From NCBI GenBank assembly GCA_910587815.1, contig CAJUNK010000004.1, positions 62,001 through 126,000 of the forward strand: a DNA stretch of 64,000 bases. The letters run 5' to 3'. A program made the translations under genes and the position numbers. Below are positions 55,479 through 64,000 of this stretch, piece after piece; the first letter of the stretch is position 1, and every line of letters begins with the position of its first letter. The notes under the pieces are model-generated. The model did not search any database. It was not told the DNA's origin and saw only the letters and a program-made list of their open reading frames with translations. This stretch comes from Candidatus Gastranaerophilales bacterium. GTDB lineage: Bacteria; Cyanobacteriota; Vampirovibrionia; Gastranaerophilales; Gastranaerophilaceae.

Positions 55479-57107
55479 ATGACCCATCCAGGCTCTTTAT
55501 TAAAAATAACTGAAGATCAAAACGAATATGCCAAAATGGTGGCATCAAAAATGTCGCATCCGCTTGCTAGAAAAAGGGGAATGATAGATATAATTGGCAT
55601 AACAAGTGCTGTCAATTGGTTTCTTGCAAACAAAATGAAAGTGCAAGTTTCAAAAAGTTTGCACAAAGTACCAAAACTTTTGGAAGAATTCAAAATAACA
55701 GACATTTATTTTAACAACTACAGAATAGATGTTATAACTGTATTTCGTGAAAAAAATGTAAAAATTCCAAGAATTCATGCCGAATTTGACATCATGCCGC
55801 ATTTTTATCTTGTGGTACAGATAGGCACAATGCTAAAAGAGACGAAAATTGTTGGATATCTAAACCCGGCAGATATTTTGGCTTCCAAAAAGGATAATAA
55901 ATATTTTTACCCTTCAGAGGAAAAATTAAGAAGCGCTGAAGACTTAAAAAGAATAATAAAAACTCCAGGTCCGCTTCCTGCCATAATTGGCAAACATTTA
56001 GAGTGCATGTCGTTATTTTTAAGATTTATAGACGGAGAATTATCTACAAGCTATAAAAAGGTTTTAATACAGCACCTTATAAGTTGCGAAACTTGTACCA
56101 AAAAACTGATTGATGTTATCGAATTTGATGCTGCGGCAAAAAGTGCCAGGGCATATCCAAGAACAATGGAAAAATATTATAACAAATATTTAATCCACAA
56201 AAAACAGACTATGGCTGAAAATATGCCATTACCCGGCACAATGCAAAATATGCAGGCATCTATCGGACAAATGCCTCAAAGAAAAAGTTCTGTTACAGGA
56301 ATGTTAAATAAAGCATCTTTGGCACAGCAAAACACCAGCAATATAACTGGTTCTCAGGAAAAAGTTCCAATGATGAGTGCAGCACAAAGAGCAGCTCAAA
56401 GCTTCAAAAAGAACACAATAGACTATATTTTCAGAGACAAACCGGATTTTGAAGGAAGCGGTGATGATGTTGTAATTCCAATTAAGGGAAAAAAGAAAAA
56501 AATCATCACAATGGCAGTATCGGCGCTAATTTTGGTCTGCATTGTAGGTTTTGCTATAACTAAACATTCAGGCACAAACCCGGATTCAATTTCAAGCGCC
56601 AATATGGAGTATTCTGAAGATGGAGAATACAGCTATGACGAAACCCAGGGCGATTTAAACGGTGGAACAGAAAATTTGCCTGAAGATTTTTATAACTCAA
56701 CAAGCGGATATTACGGCAAAGACAATGATTACGCCCTGGCTTCAGAAGCAAACGGCGAGCCTATTATTGCCACCATAAATAAAATCTCCTGGGAGGTACC
56801 TGAAAACCTTGCAGACAAGGCAAATTACAAGAAATTTTTACAATTAGTCGGCAAAAATATAAAATTAAATCTTCAAAATGACCTATTATTATCTAATGAT
56901 ACCGCTAAAAACAGCCTGATAAAAGTAGATATAAAATTTGGCCACAATGGAGACATTCAATCGATGAAAATAGCACAGACATCAGGTTCTACACAAATTG
57001 ATGAAATTATCAAAAAAAGCGTGCGGGAAACATTATCATACATGAAACCACCGCAGAGCGGTTTTGGAACAAAGTCAGCTGAAATTACCCTTGTGATTGA
57101 ATTATAA
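55479..57107 (+). CDS. DUF1822-like protein with membrane span and TonB-like C-terminus
   Basis: 542 residues in four parts. Residues about 40-160 (ITSAVNWFLANKMKVQVSKS; ITDIYFNNYRIDVITVF; HAEFDIMPHFYLVVQIGTML; TKIVGYLNPADI) resemble DUF1822, a cyanobacterial family. A short His/Cys block HLISCETCTKKLIDVI (about 203-218) looks like an anti-sigma-type zinc finger. One membrane span at about 345-365 (IITMAVSALILVCIVGFAIT) precedes an acidic linker, and the last 90 residues (KVDIKFGHNGDIQSMKIAQT, then IIKKSVRETLSYMKPP) read like a TonB C-terminal domain. GGGAGAG precedes the ATG. Role unknown; an envelope-linked signalling protein is a guess. Confidence 0.6.
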   Translation: MTHPGSLLKITEDQNEYAKMVASKMSHPLARKRGMIDIIGITSAVNWFLANKMKVQVSKSLHKVPKLLEEFKITDIYFNNYRIDVITVFREKNVKIPRIHAEFDIMPHFYLVVQIGTMLKETKIVGYLNPADILASKKDNKYFYPSEEKLRSAEDLKRIIKTPGPLPAIIGKHLECMSLFLRFIDGELSTSYKKVLIQHLISCETCTKKLIDVIEFDAAAKSARAYPRTMEKYYNKYLIHKKQTMAENMPLPGTMQNMQASIGQMPQRKSSVTGMLNKASLAQQNTSNITGSQEKVPMMSAAQRAAQSFKKNTIDYIFRDKPDFEGSGDDVVIPIKGKKKKIITMAVSALILVCIVGFAITKHSGTNPDSISSANMEYSEDGEYSYDETQGDLNGGTENLPEDFYNSTSGYYGKDNDYALASEANGEPIIATINKISWEVPENLADKANYKKFLQLVGKNIKLNLQNDLLLSNDTAKNSLIKVDIKFGHNGDIQSMKIAQTSGSTQIDEIIKKSVRETLSYMKPPQSGFGTKSAEITLVIEL

Positions 57108-57201
57108 CACATTAATATGGTAGAAAACCGCATAAATAAAGGATTTTGCGTGTACACAAAAGTGCACGCAAATTTTTTCATCAAAAGACTGCATATATTT
57201 T

Positions 57202-59676
57202 TTACCCTCTGAACATATTTTTCTTAAAAACTTCATCTTTCAATAGGGGAAATTCTTCTATATTGTGCGTTTTGACAAATTCAAACGCCGCATCACGCGC
57301 CATTTCAAGGATTTTCACATCAGAAACAAGATCTGCAAGGCCAAAATCTGCCATACCGCTTTGTCTTACACCCATAAATTCTCCAGGGCCCCTGATTTCA
57401 AGGTCTTTTTGGGCTACTATAAAACCGTTATTTGTTTGGGTCAATACTGATAACTTGTCTTTTGTTTGTTTTGAAGCAGTTTGCGCCACAAGAACACAAT
57501 AAGATTGCTTATCCGAGCGGCCTACACGCCCGCGAAGCTGATGAAGCTGGCTTAGGCCAAAGCGTTCCGCGTTTTCAATTAAAATAACAGTGGCATTTGG
57601 CACATCCACACCCACTTCCACAACTGTTGTGGATACCAAAATATCGTATTTATGCGCCTTAAAGTCATTCATGACCTTTTCTTTTTCATCGTTTGGCATC
57701 TTTCCATGCAATAAACCTATTTTAAAGCTCTGAAACACTTCATTTTGAAGCCTTTCAGCTTCTTGAGTGGCGTTTTTTGCACTGATAGTCTCGCTTTCAT
57801 CAATTAATGGATATACAATATATGCCTGATGGCCAAAAAGTACCTGCTCGCGAATAAGGCCGTATGCCTCCCTTCTGCCCGCTGCACCCGTTAAAGAGGT
57901 AATTACAGGAAGGCGTCCTTTAGGCAATTCATCAATTGTAGTTACGTCTAAATCCCCATGGACAGTCATTGCGAGGGTTCTAGGAATAGGCGTAGCAGTC
58001 ATAGTAAGCATCTGCGGCGTTTTACCCTTGGTTAATAGCTTAGAGCGCTGTTTTACGCCAAATCTATGTTGTTCGTCTACAACAACCGCCCCAAGGTTGT
58101 TAAATTCAACACCATCCTGAATTAGCGCGTGGGTGCCAACTGCTATATGAGTTTGACCGTTTTTTAAAGATGTCAACATCTGACGGCGCAGCTTTGTCGT
58201 GTTTTTGCCCAAAAACAAGCCTATAGAAAGGTTTAGCGGGGTAAGCCATTCAACAAAATTTTTATAATGCTGGGTTGCAAGAATTTCTGTGGGCGCCATA
58301 ATTGCACCTTGATATCCATTTTCAACTGCACAAAGCAGCATAATGCATGCCACCACTGTTTTTCCACTGCCTACATCACCTTGAAGCAGCCTCTGCATTG
58401 GTTCTTTAGATATTAAATCTCTTCTAATCTCCTCTACTGCTTGCTTTTGGGCATTTGTCAATTCAAAAGGCAGACTTTTTATAAACCGTTCCACAAGCCC
58501 GTCCTCATTGATTTTAAGGGATACACTATCCAGTTTTTTATTGGATTCTCTAATTAATGCTAAATTTAATTGCAGAATAAAAAGCTCTTCAAAGACCAGC
58601 CGAAACCTTGCATCCTCAAGACTTTTAGAGGTTTTTGGAAAATGAATTTGACGTATTGCATCAGATTTATTGATTAAATTAAATTTCTCTTTTAAAAACC
58701 CGGGAAGTGCATCAGGGAAAGTATTTGAATGTTTTTCAACCGCGTTATATATAGCTTTAGTAAGGGTTTTAGGGTTTAGATTTTCACACAAAGGATATAT
58801 TGGGGTGATTTTACTCTCGTAGAGGGCTTCTTCATCTTCATCCGTGAAATCTGATGTTATAACCTGCAATTGAGGCTTATCTAAAGTTAAAAAGCCTGTA
58901 AATTTATCCACTTTCACCGTTCCATAGGCTATAATGCCTGCCCCTGTTGGGTATTGAGATTTATAGTGTTCTAGCATACGCCTATTTGCCGCCTTATAAA
59001 AAAGTGCGATATTCAAAACACCTGTGCCATCTGCAATAGAGAGTTTCATTACCGTTAATTTATTTTTAGCAGTATAGCATTCCACTTTTTTTAAGGTACC
59101 AAAAATGCAGACAGAAGTGCCTTCTTCAAGGTTTTTAATTTTTGTTCTACCCTCATAATCCACATATCTTTTAGGGTAATATTCAAGTAAATCCTTCACG
59201 GTAAAGATTGATAATTTATTAAAAATGGCCGCAAGCTTAGGCCCCACACCCTTTACAAAGGCTACATCAATTTCATCAATATCTGTTGTAAAAGGTTTTT
59301 TTTCACGCTCTGTGGCTTTTTTAGCCAGTTCGGCCGCTTCAGCCTCCGCTTTTGAACGCTTTTTTTCTTCCAGTTTAATACGAGCAGCTTCTAAAGCCTG
59401 GTTTTGCGCCTTTTTAAAGTAGTTAAGCACATCAATCAGCATGTGGATTGAATTCATTCTGCCTGAAATTGAATCAAAACGATATTGGTAAAAACACCCA
59501 CAAATAGGCTCCAGACGCTGTTTGTCAATTTTTCCCAGCTTCTTTTTAAAATCATTTAAGGATTTTAGGACAAAATCTGAAAAACAGGTGGTTTTGCCTA
59601 TAAAATCAATGTATTGATATTTTTCTTCAACTTTTATTGCTTTATGTAAAGATTTGTAAAGGTTATCAAAATTCAT
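57202..59676 (-). CDS. recG: ATP-dependent DNA helicase RecG
   Basis: 824 residues. An N-terminal extension of about 130 residues precedes the wedge domain (VKGVGPKLAAIFNKLSIFTV; LEYYPKRYVDYEGR). Helicase motifs: LLQGDVGSGKTVVACIMLL (I), AIMAPTEILATQHYKNF (Ia), GTHALIQDGVEF, VVVDEQHRFGVKQR (II, DEQH), TMTATPIPRTLAMT (III), and later VSTTVVEVGVDVPNATV and QLHQLRGRVGRSDKQ (V, VI). It reverses stalled forks. The long N-terminus, with a KKAQNQALEAARI helix, is also typical of cyanobacterial-type RecG. Confidence 0.95.
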   Translation of the reverse strand: MNFDNLYKSLHKAIKVEEKYQYIDFIGKTTCFSDFVLKSLNDFKKKLGKIDKQRLEPICGCFYQYRFDSISGRMNSIHMLIDVLNYFKKAQNQALEAARIKLEEKKRSKAEAEAAELAKKATEREKKPFTTDIDEIDVAFVKGVGPKLAAIFNKLSIFTVKDLLEYYPKRYVDYEGRTKIKNLEEGTSVCIFGTLKKVECYTAKNKLTVMKLSIADGTGVLNIALFYKAANRRMLEHYKSQYPTGAGIIAYGTVKVDKFTGFLTLDKPQLQVITSDFTDEDEEALYESKITPIYPLCENLNPKTLTKAIYNAVEKHSNTFPDALPGFLKEKFNLINKSDAIRQIHFPKTSKSLEDARFRLVFEELFILQLNLALIRESNKKLDSVSLKINEDGLVERFIKSLPFELTNAQKQAVEEIRRDLISKEPMQRLLQGDVGSGKTVVACIMLLCAVENGYQGAIMAPTEILATQHYKNFVEWLTPLNLSIGLFLGKNTTKLRRQMLTSLKNGQTHIAVGTHALIQDGVEFNNLGAVVVDEQHRFGVKQRSKLLTKGKTPQMLTMTATPIPRTLAMTVHGDLDVTTIDELPKGRLPVITSLTGAAGRREAYGLIREQVLFGHQAYIVYPLIDESETISAKNATQEAERLQNEVFQSFKIGLLHGKMPNDEKEKVMNDFKAHKYDILVSTTVVEVGVDVPNATVILIENAERFGLSQLHQLRGRVGRSDKQSYCVLVAQTASKQTKDKLSVLTQTNNGFIVAQKDLEIRGPGEFMGVRQSGMADFGLADLVSDVKILEMARDAAFEFVKTHNIEEFPLLKDEVFKKNMFRG

Positions 59677-59694
59677 ACAAAAGCTCCAAAGATT

Positions 59695-61668
59695 CTATCT
59701 TTCTAAAATCCTTAAAACCTCGTATATATTGATTTTTTTGGCTTTTCCGCGAATTGAAACTTCTCTTATTTTTATAACATCAACATACTTTTGCACTCTT
59801 AAAAAAGTTTCTTCGCTAATTAAAAATTTAGTTTTATAGACTTTATTATAATTTTCAATTCTGCTTGCAGTATTTACTGTATCGCCGATAACCGTGTATT
59901 CCAGGCGCTCTTCAGAACCGATATTGCCAACAAATGCTTCCCCTGTTGAAATTCCTACTCCAATTTCAATTTTAGGTTTGCCTTCATCCAGCCACTTTGT
60001 TTGCAGCTGTTTTACTTTTTTTAGCATCGCATCAGCACATTTTACAGCATCTGTAGCATGATTTTCATTTTTAATAGGTTCACCAAACACAGCAAGAACT
60101 GCATCTCCCATAAATTTATTCAAAATACCGTTATGCGCTTCTATTATGGGGGCAATAGCAGAAAAGTATTCATTCAAAATTTTGGTCACTTCTTCTGCTG
60201 AAAGTTGTTCTGAAATTGATGTAAAACCTCTGATATCTGCAAAAAGCACTGTTACACAGGCTCTTTTGCCGCCAAGACGCACACCATCAATGTTTGAAAC
60301 TACATTTTGCATAACATCTTTTGAAATGTATTTTCCCATAACAGATTGTATCTTTTCTTTTTTTCTGCCTTCAACCAAATATCTGTATGAATATCCAAAC
60401 CCAATTGCAATAAGCATAAATACTTCAGGCAGAATTAGCCCCACACCTATTTTATGATCATACATAATAAATGTGAAAATAAAATATAAAAACATCACAA
60501 GCGATGTGCACATAAGGGCTACAGGAATGGGAAGCGTGCAAATTAAAAGAAGCACAAGCAAAAATACTGTAAGCACTACAGCAAAATCATACGCAGGGCT
60601 TACTTCCATAAAGAATTCATTTTTATATATATTATTAAAATTTGTAGCCTGAATATCTAAACCTGCAAATGTATCTGATATAGGGGTTCTTTTTACATCC
60701 TGTAAAGCCTGTGAATTTGCATTTGAACCTACAAAAACAATTTTATCTTTAAATATTTCAGGATTTATTACAGGAGGCTCGCCTTTTTTAATATTTCTCA
60801 AAGATTCTATAATATCTACAGCAGAAATATGCTTATGAGAATACACACCATCTTTTGAATTATAAAATAATACATAACTGCAAGCTGTACCATTTATATT
60901 AACTATAGGCATTTTTAGGACATAATCGCCATTTTTTGCAGTTAAAAATTTATCTGTCAGCGTAAATTCATTAATGCCTGTTGCTTTTGAATACATTAAA
61001 AGTGGCAAAGATGGATATAGGGCATCATCATAGGCCAAAACCTGATCTACTTTTCTAATATAGCCATCAGAATCCTGATACGTATTTACTGCACCCAGAT
61101 TTTTTACATTATAAAAATAATCTTTTAAAAATGGGGTAAAACTTTTATAGGTACGTTTTTCTTCGACAAAATTAGATGGTTTATTTTTTATACTTCTATT
61201 ATCTATAAATTTAATATCATGTTTTAAGGGCAAAAGTGCATTGTATTCTATTTCATCATCCTGCTGCTTGAATTCATCATACATAAATCCAACACCAGCC
61301 ACAAGTTTTTCATATTCACCAATTCTATTTGAAAATTCTTTATCTACCTCGGGAAAATCAGCATCTGGTGCAATAATTACTGCATCAAAACCAAAAACTT
61401 TAGCTTCTGTATGGTGTTCTAAAAAATCAAATATCTCAAGAAACATTGTTCTTTTCCAAGGCCAACGGCCAAGTTTTGCAAGAGATTTATTATCAATAAC
61501 AACAAGGACAATATCATCAGATGCGATTTTATTTACCGATGTTTGCTTCATCATAAAATTGTATGATTTATATTGAAAAATGGTGTGCCCAATGAGATAC
61601 ACAAGAAAGAACACCACAATTGATGCCACTATAAGCAAAATTAATGATTTTTTATGTGAAATTTCCAT
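59695..61668 (-). CDS. CHASE2-domain adenylate cyclase (class III)
   Basis: 657 residues. One N-terminal span (ILLIVASIVVFFLVYLIGHT), an extracytoplasmic CHASE2 sensor (about 45-335: DIVLVVIDNKSLAKLGRWPW; GFDAVIIAP; KDKIVFVGSNANS), three further spans (about 345-425), and a class III cyclase domain: VTVLFADIRGFTSISEQL (metal Asp pair), LNKFMGDAVLAVFGEP (Lys and second metal Asp) and YTVIGDTVNTASRIEN (the specificity Asp). The Lys/Asp pair favours ATP, thus cAMP. Gene stands just before recG on the same strand. Confidence 0.9.
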   Translation of the reverse strand: MEISHKKSLILLIVASIVVFFLVYLIGHTIFQYKSYNFMMKQTSVNKIASDDIVLVVIDNKSLAKLGRWPWKRTMFLEIFDFLEHHTEAKVFGFDAVIIAPDADFPEVDKEFSNRIGEYEKLVAGVGFMYDEFKQQDDEIEYNALLPLKHDIKFIDNRSIKNKPSNFVEEKRTYKSFTPFLKDYFYNVKNLGAVNTYQDSDGYIRKVDQVLAYDDALYPSLPLLMYSKATGINEFTLTDKFLTAKNGDYVLKMPIVNINGTACSYVLFYNSKDGVYSHKHISAVDIIESLRNIKKGEPPVINPEIFKDKIVFVGSNANSQALQDVKRTPISDTFAGLDIQATNFNNIYKNEFFMEVSPAYDFAVVLTVFLLVLLLICTLPIPVALMCTSLVMFLYFIFTFIMYDHKIGVGLILPEVFMLIAIGFGYSYRYLVEGRKKEKIQSVMGKYISKDVMQNVVSNIDGVRLGGKRACVTVLFADIRGFTSISEQLSAEEVTKILNEYFSAIAPIIEAHNGILNKFMGDAVLAVFGEPIKNENHATDAVKCADAMLKKVKQLQTKWLDEGKPKIEIGVGISTGEAFVGNIGSEERLEYTVIGDTVNTASRIENYNKVYKTKFLISEETFLRVQKYVDVIKIREVSIRGKAKKINIYEVLRILER

Positions 61669-61785
61669 AGCCTTATTTTACTTTATAAACACCTTTTTGC
61701 CAAATAATTTCACTAAAGATTTGTCTTGGGGTTTTATTTATATTAAAATTAAATTATATTGCTTGGAGGCAAGGAGAATTACAAA

Positions 61786-63027
61786 ATGAAGAATTTATGG
61801 AAAAAATTTACATCAGCCTTGATGATTTTAGGGCTTTGCTACATAACAACATCACTAAATCCTGTTTTAGCACAAACACCACAGGCGCTTTACGATAAAG
61901 CCTGGAAGCTTATTGATACAAAATTTGTTGATCAAACAAATAATAATCAAAACTGGGAAAGATGGCGCCATAAATACGATTCTGTAATTAAAACAGAACA
62001 GGATGCATACATTGCAATAGATACAATGGTATCAAGTTTAAATGATGTTTATACAAAATTTTTAAACCCTAAAGAATATAAAGAAGAAAATGATTCAATT
62101 CAAGGTTCTCTTAAAGGAATAGGCGTGCAGATAGGTGTTCGCGATGGAAAGCTTTTAATCATAGCACCTATTGAAGACACACCGGGCGAAAAGGCAGGCT
62201 TAAAAGCAGAGGATGAAATTTTAGAAATTAATGGAAAATCTGCAAAAGGTATAACTGTAGATGCTGCTGCTGAACAAATAAGAGGCGAAGAAGGCACCCA
62301 GGTAGAGCTTTTAATTAAAAGAGAAGGTGAGGCTCCAAAACTTTATAAGATTACAAGAGCAAATATTGAACTAAAATCTGTTTCAACAAAGATTCCAAAA
62401 TATGCAAAATTATCTCCAAATGTAGGCTATATAAGACTTAGTTCTTTTATCAGCAAAAATGCAACAATGGAATTTCAAAATGCACTAATTGAAAACCGTG
62501 ATAAAGAAGGAATTATTCTTGATTTAAGGTCAAACCCAGGCGGGCTTTTAACAAATGCAATATTTATTGCAGATATGCTTTTAGATGGCCAGGTGATAGT
62601 TTCCACTGTAGATAGGGATGGCTATAAAGAAACCCAAAGATCCAACCCAAAAGTAGTTTCAAGACAGCCTATGGTTGTATTAATAAATGGCGGAAGCGCC
62701 AGTGCCAGCGAGATTTTATCAGGTGCGCTAAAAGATAATGGCAGAGCAACAATTGTTGGCAAAAAATCTTTTGGAAAAGGATTGGTTCAAGAAATTAACA
62801 AACTTCCAAACGGCGCAGCTATGCATATTACAATTCAAAAATATTTAACACCAAATGGCACAGATATCAACAAAAAAGGTATTGAACCTGATATTGAAGT
62901 GGATATAACAGCAGAAGATGTAAAGGCAGAACGCGACCCGCAGCTTGAAAAAGCAAATGAATTGTTAAGCAGCGGAAGATATGCAAGAAATGCGGCAAGG
63001 GCTGCTGAAAGCCAAAGACTAAGATAA
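61786..63027 (+). CDS. Carboxy-terminal processing protease (S41, PDZ)
   Basis: 413 residues from ATG 61786, chosen for the ribosome site GGAGGCAAGGAGAAT before it. Signal peptide FTSALMILGLCYITTSLNPV, then an N-terminal helical part (DPKEYK-like LNPKEYKEENDSIQGSLKGI), a PDZ domain (LKGIGVQIGVRDGKLLIIAP; AGLKAEDEILEINGKSAKGI), and the catalytic domain: GYIRLSSFISKNA, GIILDLRSNPGGLLTNAIFI, VLINGGSASASEILSGALKD (catalytic Ser) and SFGKGLVQEI (catalytic Lys). A CtpA/Prc-like periplasmic protease. Terminators follow at 63051. Confidence 0.93.
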   Translation: MKNLWKKFTSALMILGLCYITTSLNPVLAQTPQALYDKAWKLIDTKFVDQTNNNQNWERWRHKYDSVIKTEQDAYIAIDTMVSSLNDVYTKFLNPKEYKEENDSIQGSLKGIGVQIGVRDGKLLIIAPIEDTPGEKAGLKAEDEILEINGKSAKGITVDAAAEQIRGEEGTQVELLIKREGEAPKLYKITRANIELKSVSTKIPKYAKLSPNVGYIRLSSFISKNATMEFQNALIENRDKEGIILDLRSNPGGLLTNAIFIADMLLDGQVIVSTVDRDGYKETQRSNPKVVSRQPMVVLINGGSASASEILSGALKDNGRATIVGKKSFGKGLVQEINKLPNGAAMHITIQKYLTPNGTDINKKGIEPDIEVDITAEDVKAERDPQLEKANELLSSGRYARNAARAAESQRLR

Positions 63028-63050
63028 GTTTAGATTGTGTTGAATGGGTG

Positions 63051-63083
63051 AAAAGCGGGAAGTTATAAACAACCCGCTTTTTA
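63051..63083 (+). terminator. Terminator after the S41 protease
   Basis: AAAGCGGG and CCCGCTTTTT form an 8-bp stem; a second small stem ATGCCA-TTT-TGGCAT plus T-run follows at once (63084-63105). Confidence 0.8.
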
Positions 63084-63153
63084 ATGCCATTTTGGCATTT
63101 TTACAATTTTGCACCCAGCTTTCATTTTGTTTAAAATATGTTATCATAAGTTT

Positions 63154-63288
63154 ATGAAACTTAATGCAGATAACCTTGAAAAATCAAGAACTTTAATTGA
63201 AATTATTCCAAATTTTATAGAAGATGTTGAATTTTTTATAAATAAATTCAAGGAAAAAGCTGCAAATGGCTTTTTTATTTATATCTAA
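63154..63288 (+). CDS. Possible 44-aa small protein
   Basis: ORF from ATG 63154: MKLNADNLEKSRTLIEIIPN then FIEDVEFFINKFKEKAANGF. Acidic and helical. There is no Shine-Dalgarno, so it would need a leaderless start. It overlaps a 63-codon ORF on the other strand by 4 bases at their ends. Weak support. Confidence 0.3.
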   Translation: MKLNADNLEKSRTLIEIIPNFIEDVEFFINKFKEKAANGFFIYI

Positions 63289-63476
63289 ACATTTTTTATT
63301 GCTTTGCATAGTTTTTCAAAAGACAAATAAAGATTGCAAGAAAGTTTTTTAAATCTGTTTTCTTCTTTTTTGTTCTTTGCAAATAATGGCAAGATTTTCT
63401 CCAAACTTTCTATGGAATATAGTTGAATAATTGTATTATTAAATTTTAAATATAGTTCAAATTTTATTTTTGCCAT
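63285..63476 (-). CDS. Possible 63-aa small protein
   Basis: ORF MAKIKFELYLKFNNTIIQLY followed by a basic half (KNKKEENRFKKLSCNLYLSF). TTGGAA lies about 10 bases before the ATG. Composition is compatible with coding in this genome. It ends tail to tail with the 44-aa ORF. No family recognised. Confidence 0.4.
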   Translation of the reverse strand: MAKIKFELYLKFNNTIIQLYSIESLEKILPLFAKNKKEENRFKKLSCNLYLSFEKLCKAIKNV

Positions 63477-63572
63477 TAATATTCCAACATTATGTAATAT
63501 TTTTAGTCATTATTAAATATATATAGTTATTATCGAAGATTGTAAATTTATTTTGTTGCTTTGTCAATAAAA

Positions 63573-63797
63573 ATGTTTAATAATCTTATGAACTCAAGAC
63601 AAATGCTAAAAACAATTATGGCGCAAAAAGCGCTTACATACGAAAAACTGGCAGAACTTCTAACGGCAAAAACAGGCAGAAAATATACAGCAACCGCGCT
63701 TTCAGGAAAGCTTTACCGTGGAATGTTAAGATATGACGAGCTTTATATAATTGCAAATGAATTTGGCTATAAAATTAAACTTGAAAAGGAAATATAA
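63573..63797 (+). CDS. Small HTH-like protein (DUF6471-like)
   Basis: 74 residues if started at ATG 63573. The core MLKTIMAQKALTYEKLAELL, TAKTGRKYTATALSGKLYRG and MLRYDELYIIANEFGY has the pattern of short HTH proteins similar to DUF6471. Other in-frame ATGs lie at 63588 and 63600. No strong ribosome site. Convergent with the RqcH gene. Confidence 0.6.
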   Translation: MFNNLMNSRQMLKTIMAQKALTYEKLAELLTAKTGRKYTATALSGKLYRGMLRYDELYIIANEFGYKIKLEKEI

Positions 63798-63802
63798 TCA
63801 TC

Positions 63803-64000
63803 CTACACCACAATTTCCTTTTCTTCCCTATATGTCACATACCCCGGGTGCGTATCAGGCGGGCGTTTTATAAATTTTCTTTTTGTATAAATAATTGATG
63901 CTTTTGCACTGTTTTTCATTGGTGAATTTCGTTTTGCAATTTGTGCCGCATAAAGTAAAACCTCATCATTTAAAGGTTTTTTGCCGTTTTCTGTCTTTAT
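63803..64000 (-). CDS. NFACT/RqcH family protein, C-terminal part only
   Basis: The open frame enters from the right edge and stops at TAG 63803-63805; 65 codons are visible. AAQIAKRNSPMKNSAKASII, then YTKRKFIKRPPDTHPGYVTY and EEKEIVV match the NFACT-R domain end of RqcH/fibronectin-binding-like proteins, which tag stalled nascent chains with alanine. The rest lies outside the window. Confidence 0.8.
   Translation of the reverse strand: MKTENGKKPLNDEVLLYAAQIAKRNSPMKNSAKASIIYTKRKFIKRPPDTHPGYVTYREEKEIVV

Overview
The window is AT-rich, densely coded chromosomal DNA with many short AT-rich gaps. Gene content points to a non-photosynthetic relative of cyanobacteria (Gastranaerophilales / 'Melainabacteria' type, gut-associated). 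The reasons are a DUF3326 protein, a DUF1822-like protein, nusB next to ftsY, a threonyl-tRNA synthetase without the TGS domain, prepilin-like proteins including a very glycine-rich one, and no photosynthesis genes. This placement is inferred from recognised families; no search was run. No rRNA, tRNA, CRISPR array, prophage or complete insertion sequence was seen.

Left end (1-10.8 kb, minus strand): a truncated matrixin-like gene, then three tandem paralogs of a large membrane-anchored protein with a GlnD-like HD domain. Only the middle copy (4176-7313) is intact. The first has an in-frame stop plus a frameshift, and the third has one in-frame TAA. Copies 1 and 2 share an almost identical 94-bp tract at their 3' ends.

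10.9-16.6 kb (minus): a tight run DUF1015 - isoamylase-type debranching enzyme - M20 peptidase - EamA transporter. 16.8-24 kb is accessory-like: an unknown 233-aa protein, a 24-aa hydrophobic peptide with a very strong Shine-Dalgarno (type I toxin-like), an SDR oxidoreductase, HU, a cluster of dispersed palindromic repeats, a 190-bp imperfect palindrome, an XRE regulator with its own operator, thrS, and an ADP-ribosyltransferase-like protein that shares an N-terminal motif (DTVSFT) with the HD paralogs.

24-41 kb: ROK kinase, holA-holB-DUF3326-prepilin run, cobO, dus/GIY-YIG, a TPR protein, bioG-bioC (pimeloyl-ACP formation), a sigma-70 factor, ribH, two unknown proteins and an RseP-like protease. 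A candidate small RNA lies between the sigma factor and ribH.

41.6-45.5 kb: the glycine-rich prepilin-like protein, whose long leader contains a palindromic repeat read as HSELVSES, then an XRE regulator with TGATACA-type inverted repeats and a small membrane protein. 45.6-48.8 kb: rpsU-yajQ-nadK-recN. 48.9-55.3 kb: two unknown proteins around ftsY-nusB, a GT4 glycosyltransferase and glyS. 55.5-64 kb: a DUF1822-like/TonB-C protein, recG, a CHASE2 adenylate cyclase, a carboxy-terminal processing protease, small ORFs and the end of an NFACT/RqcH gene.

The least explained parts are the HD-paralog cluster with its possible N-terminal sorting motif, the ART-like protein, the tiny toxin-like peptide, the repeat-derived prepilin leader and the XRE/operator module near 45 kb.
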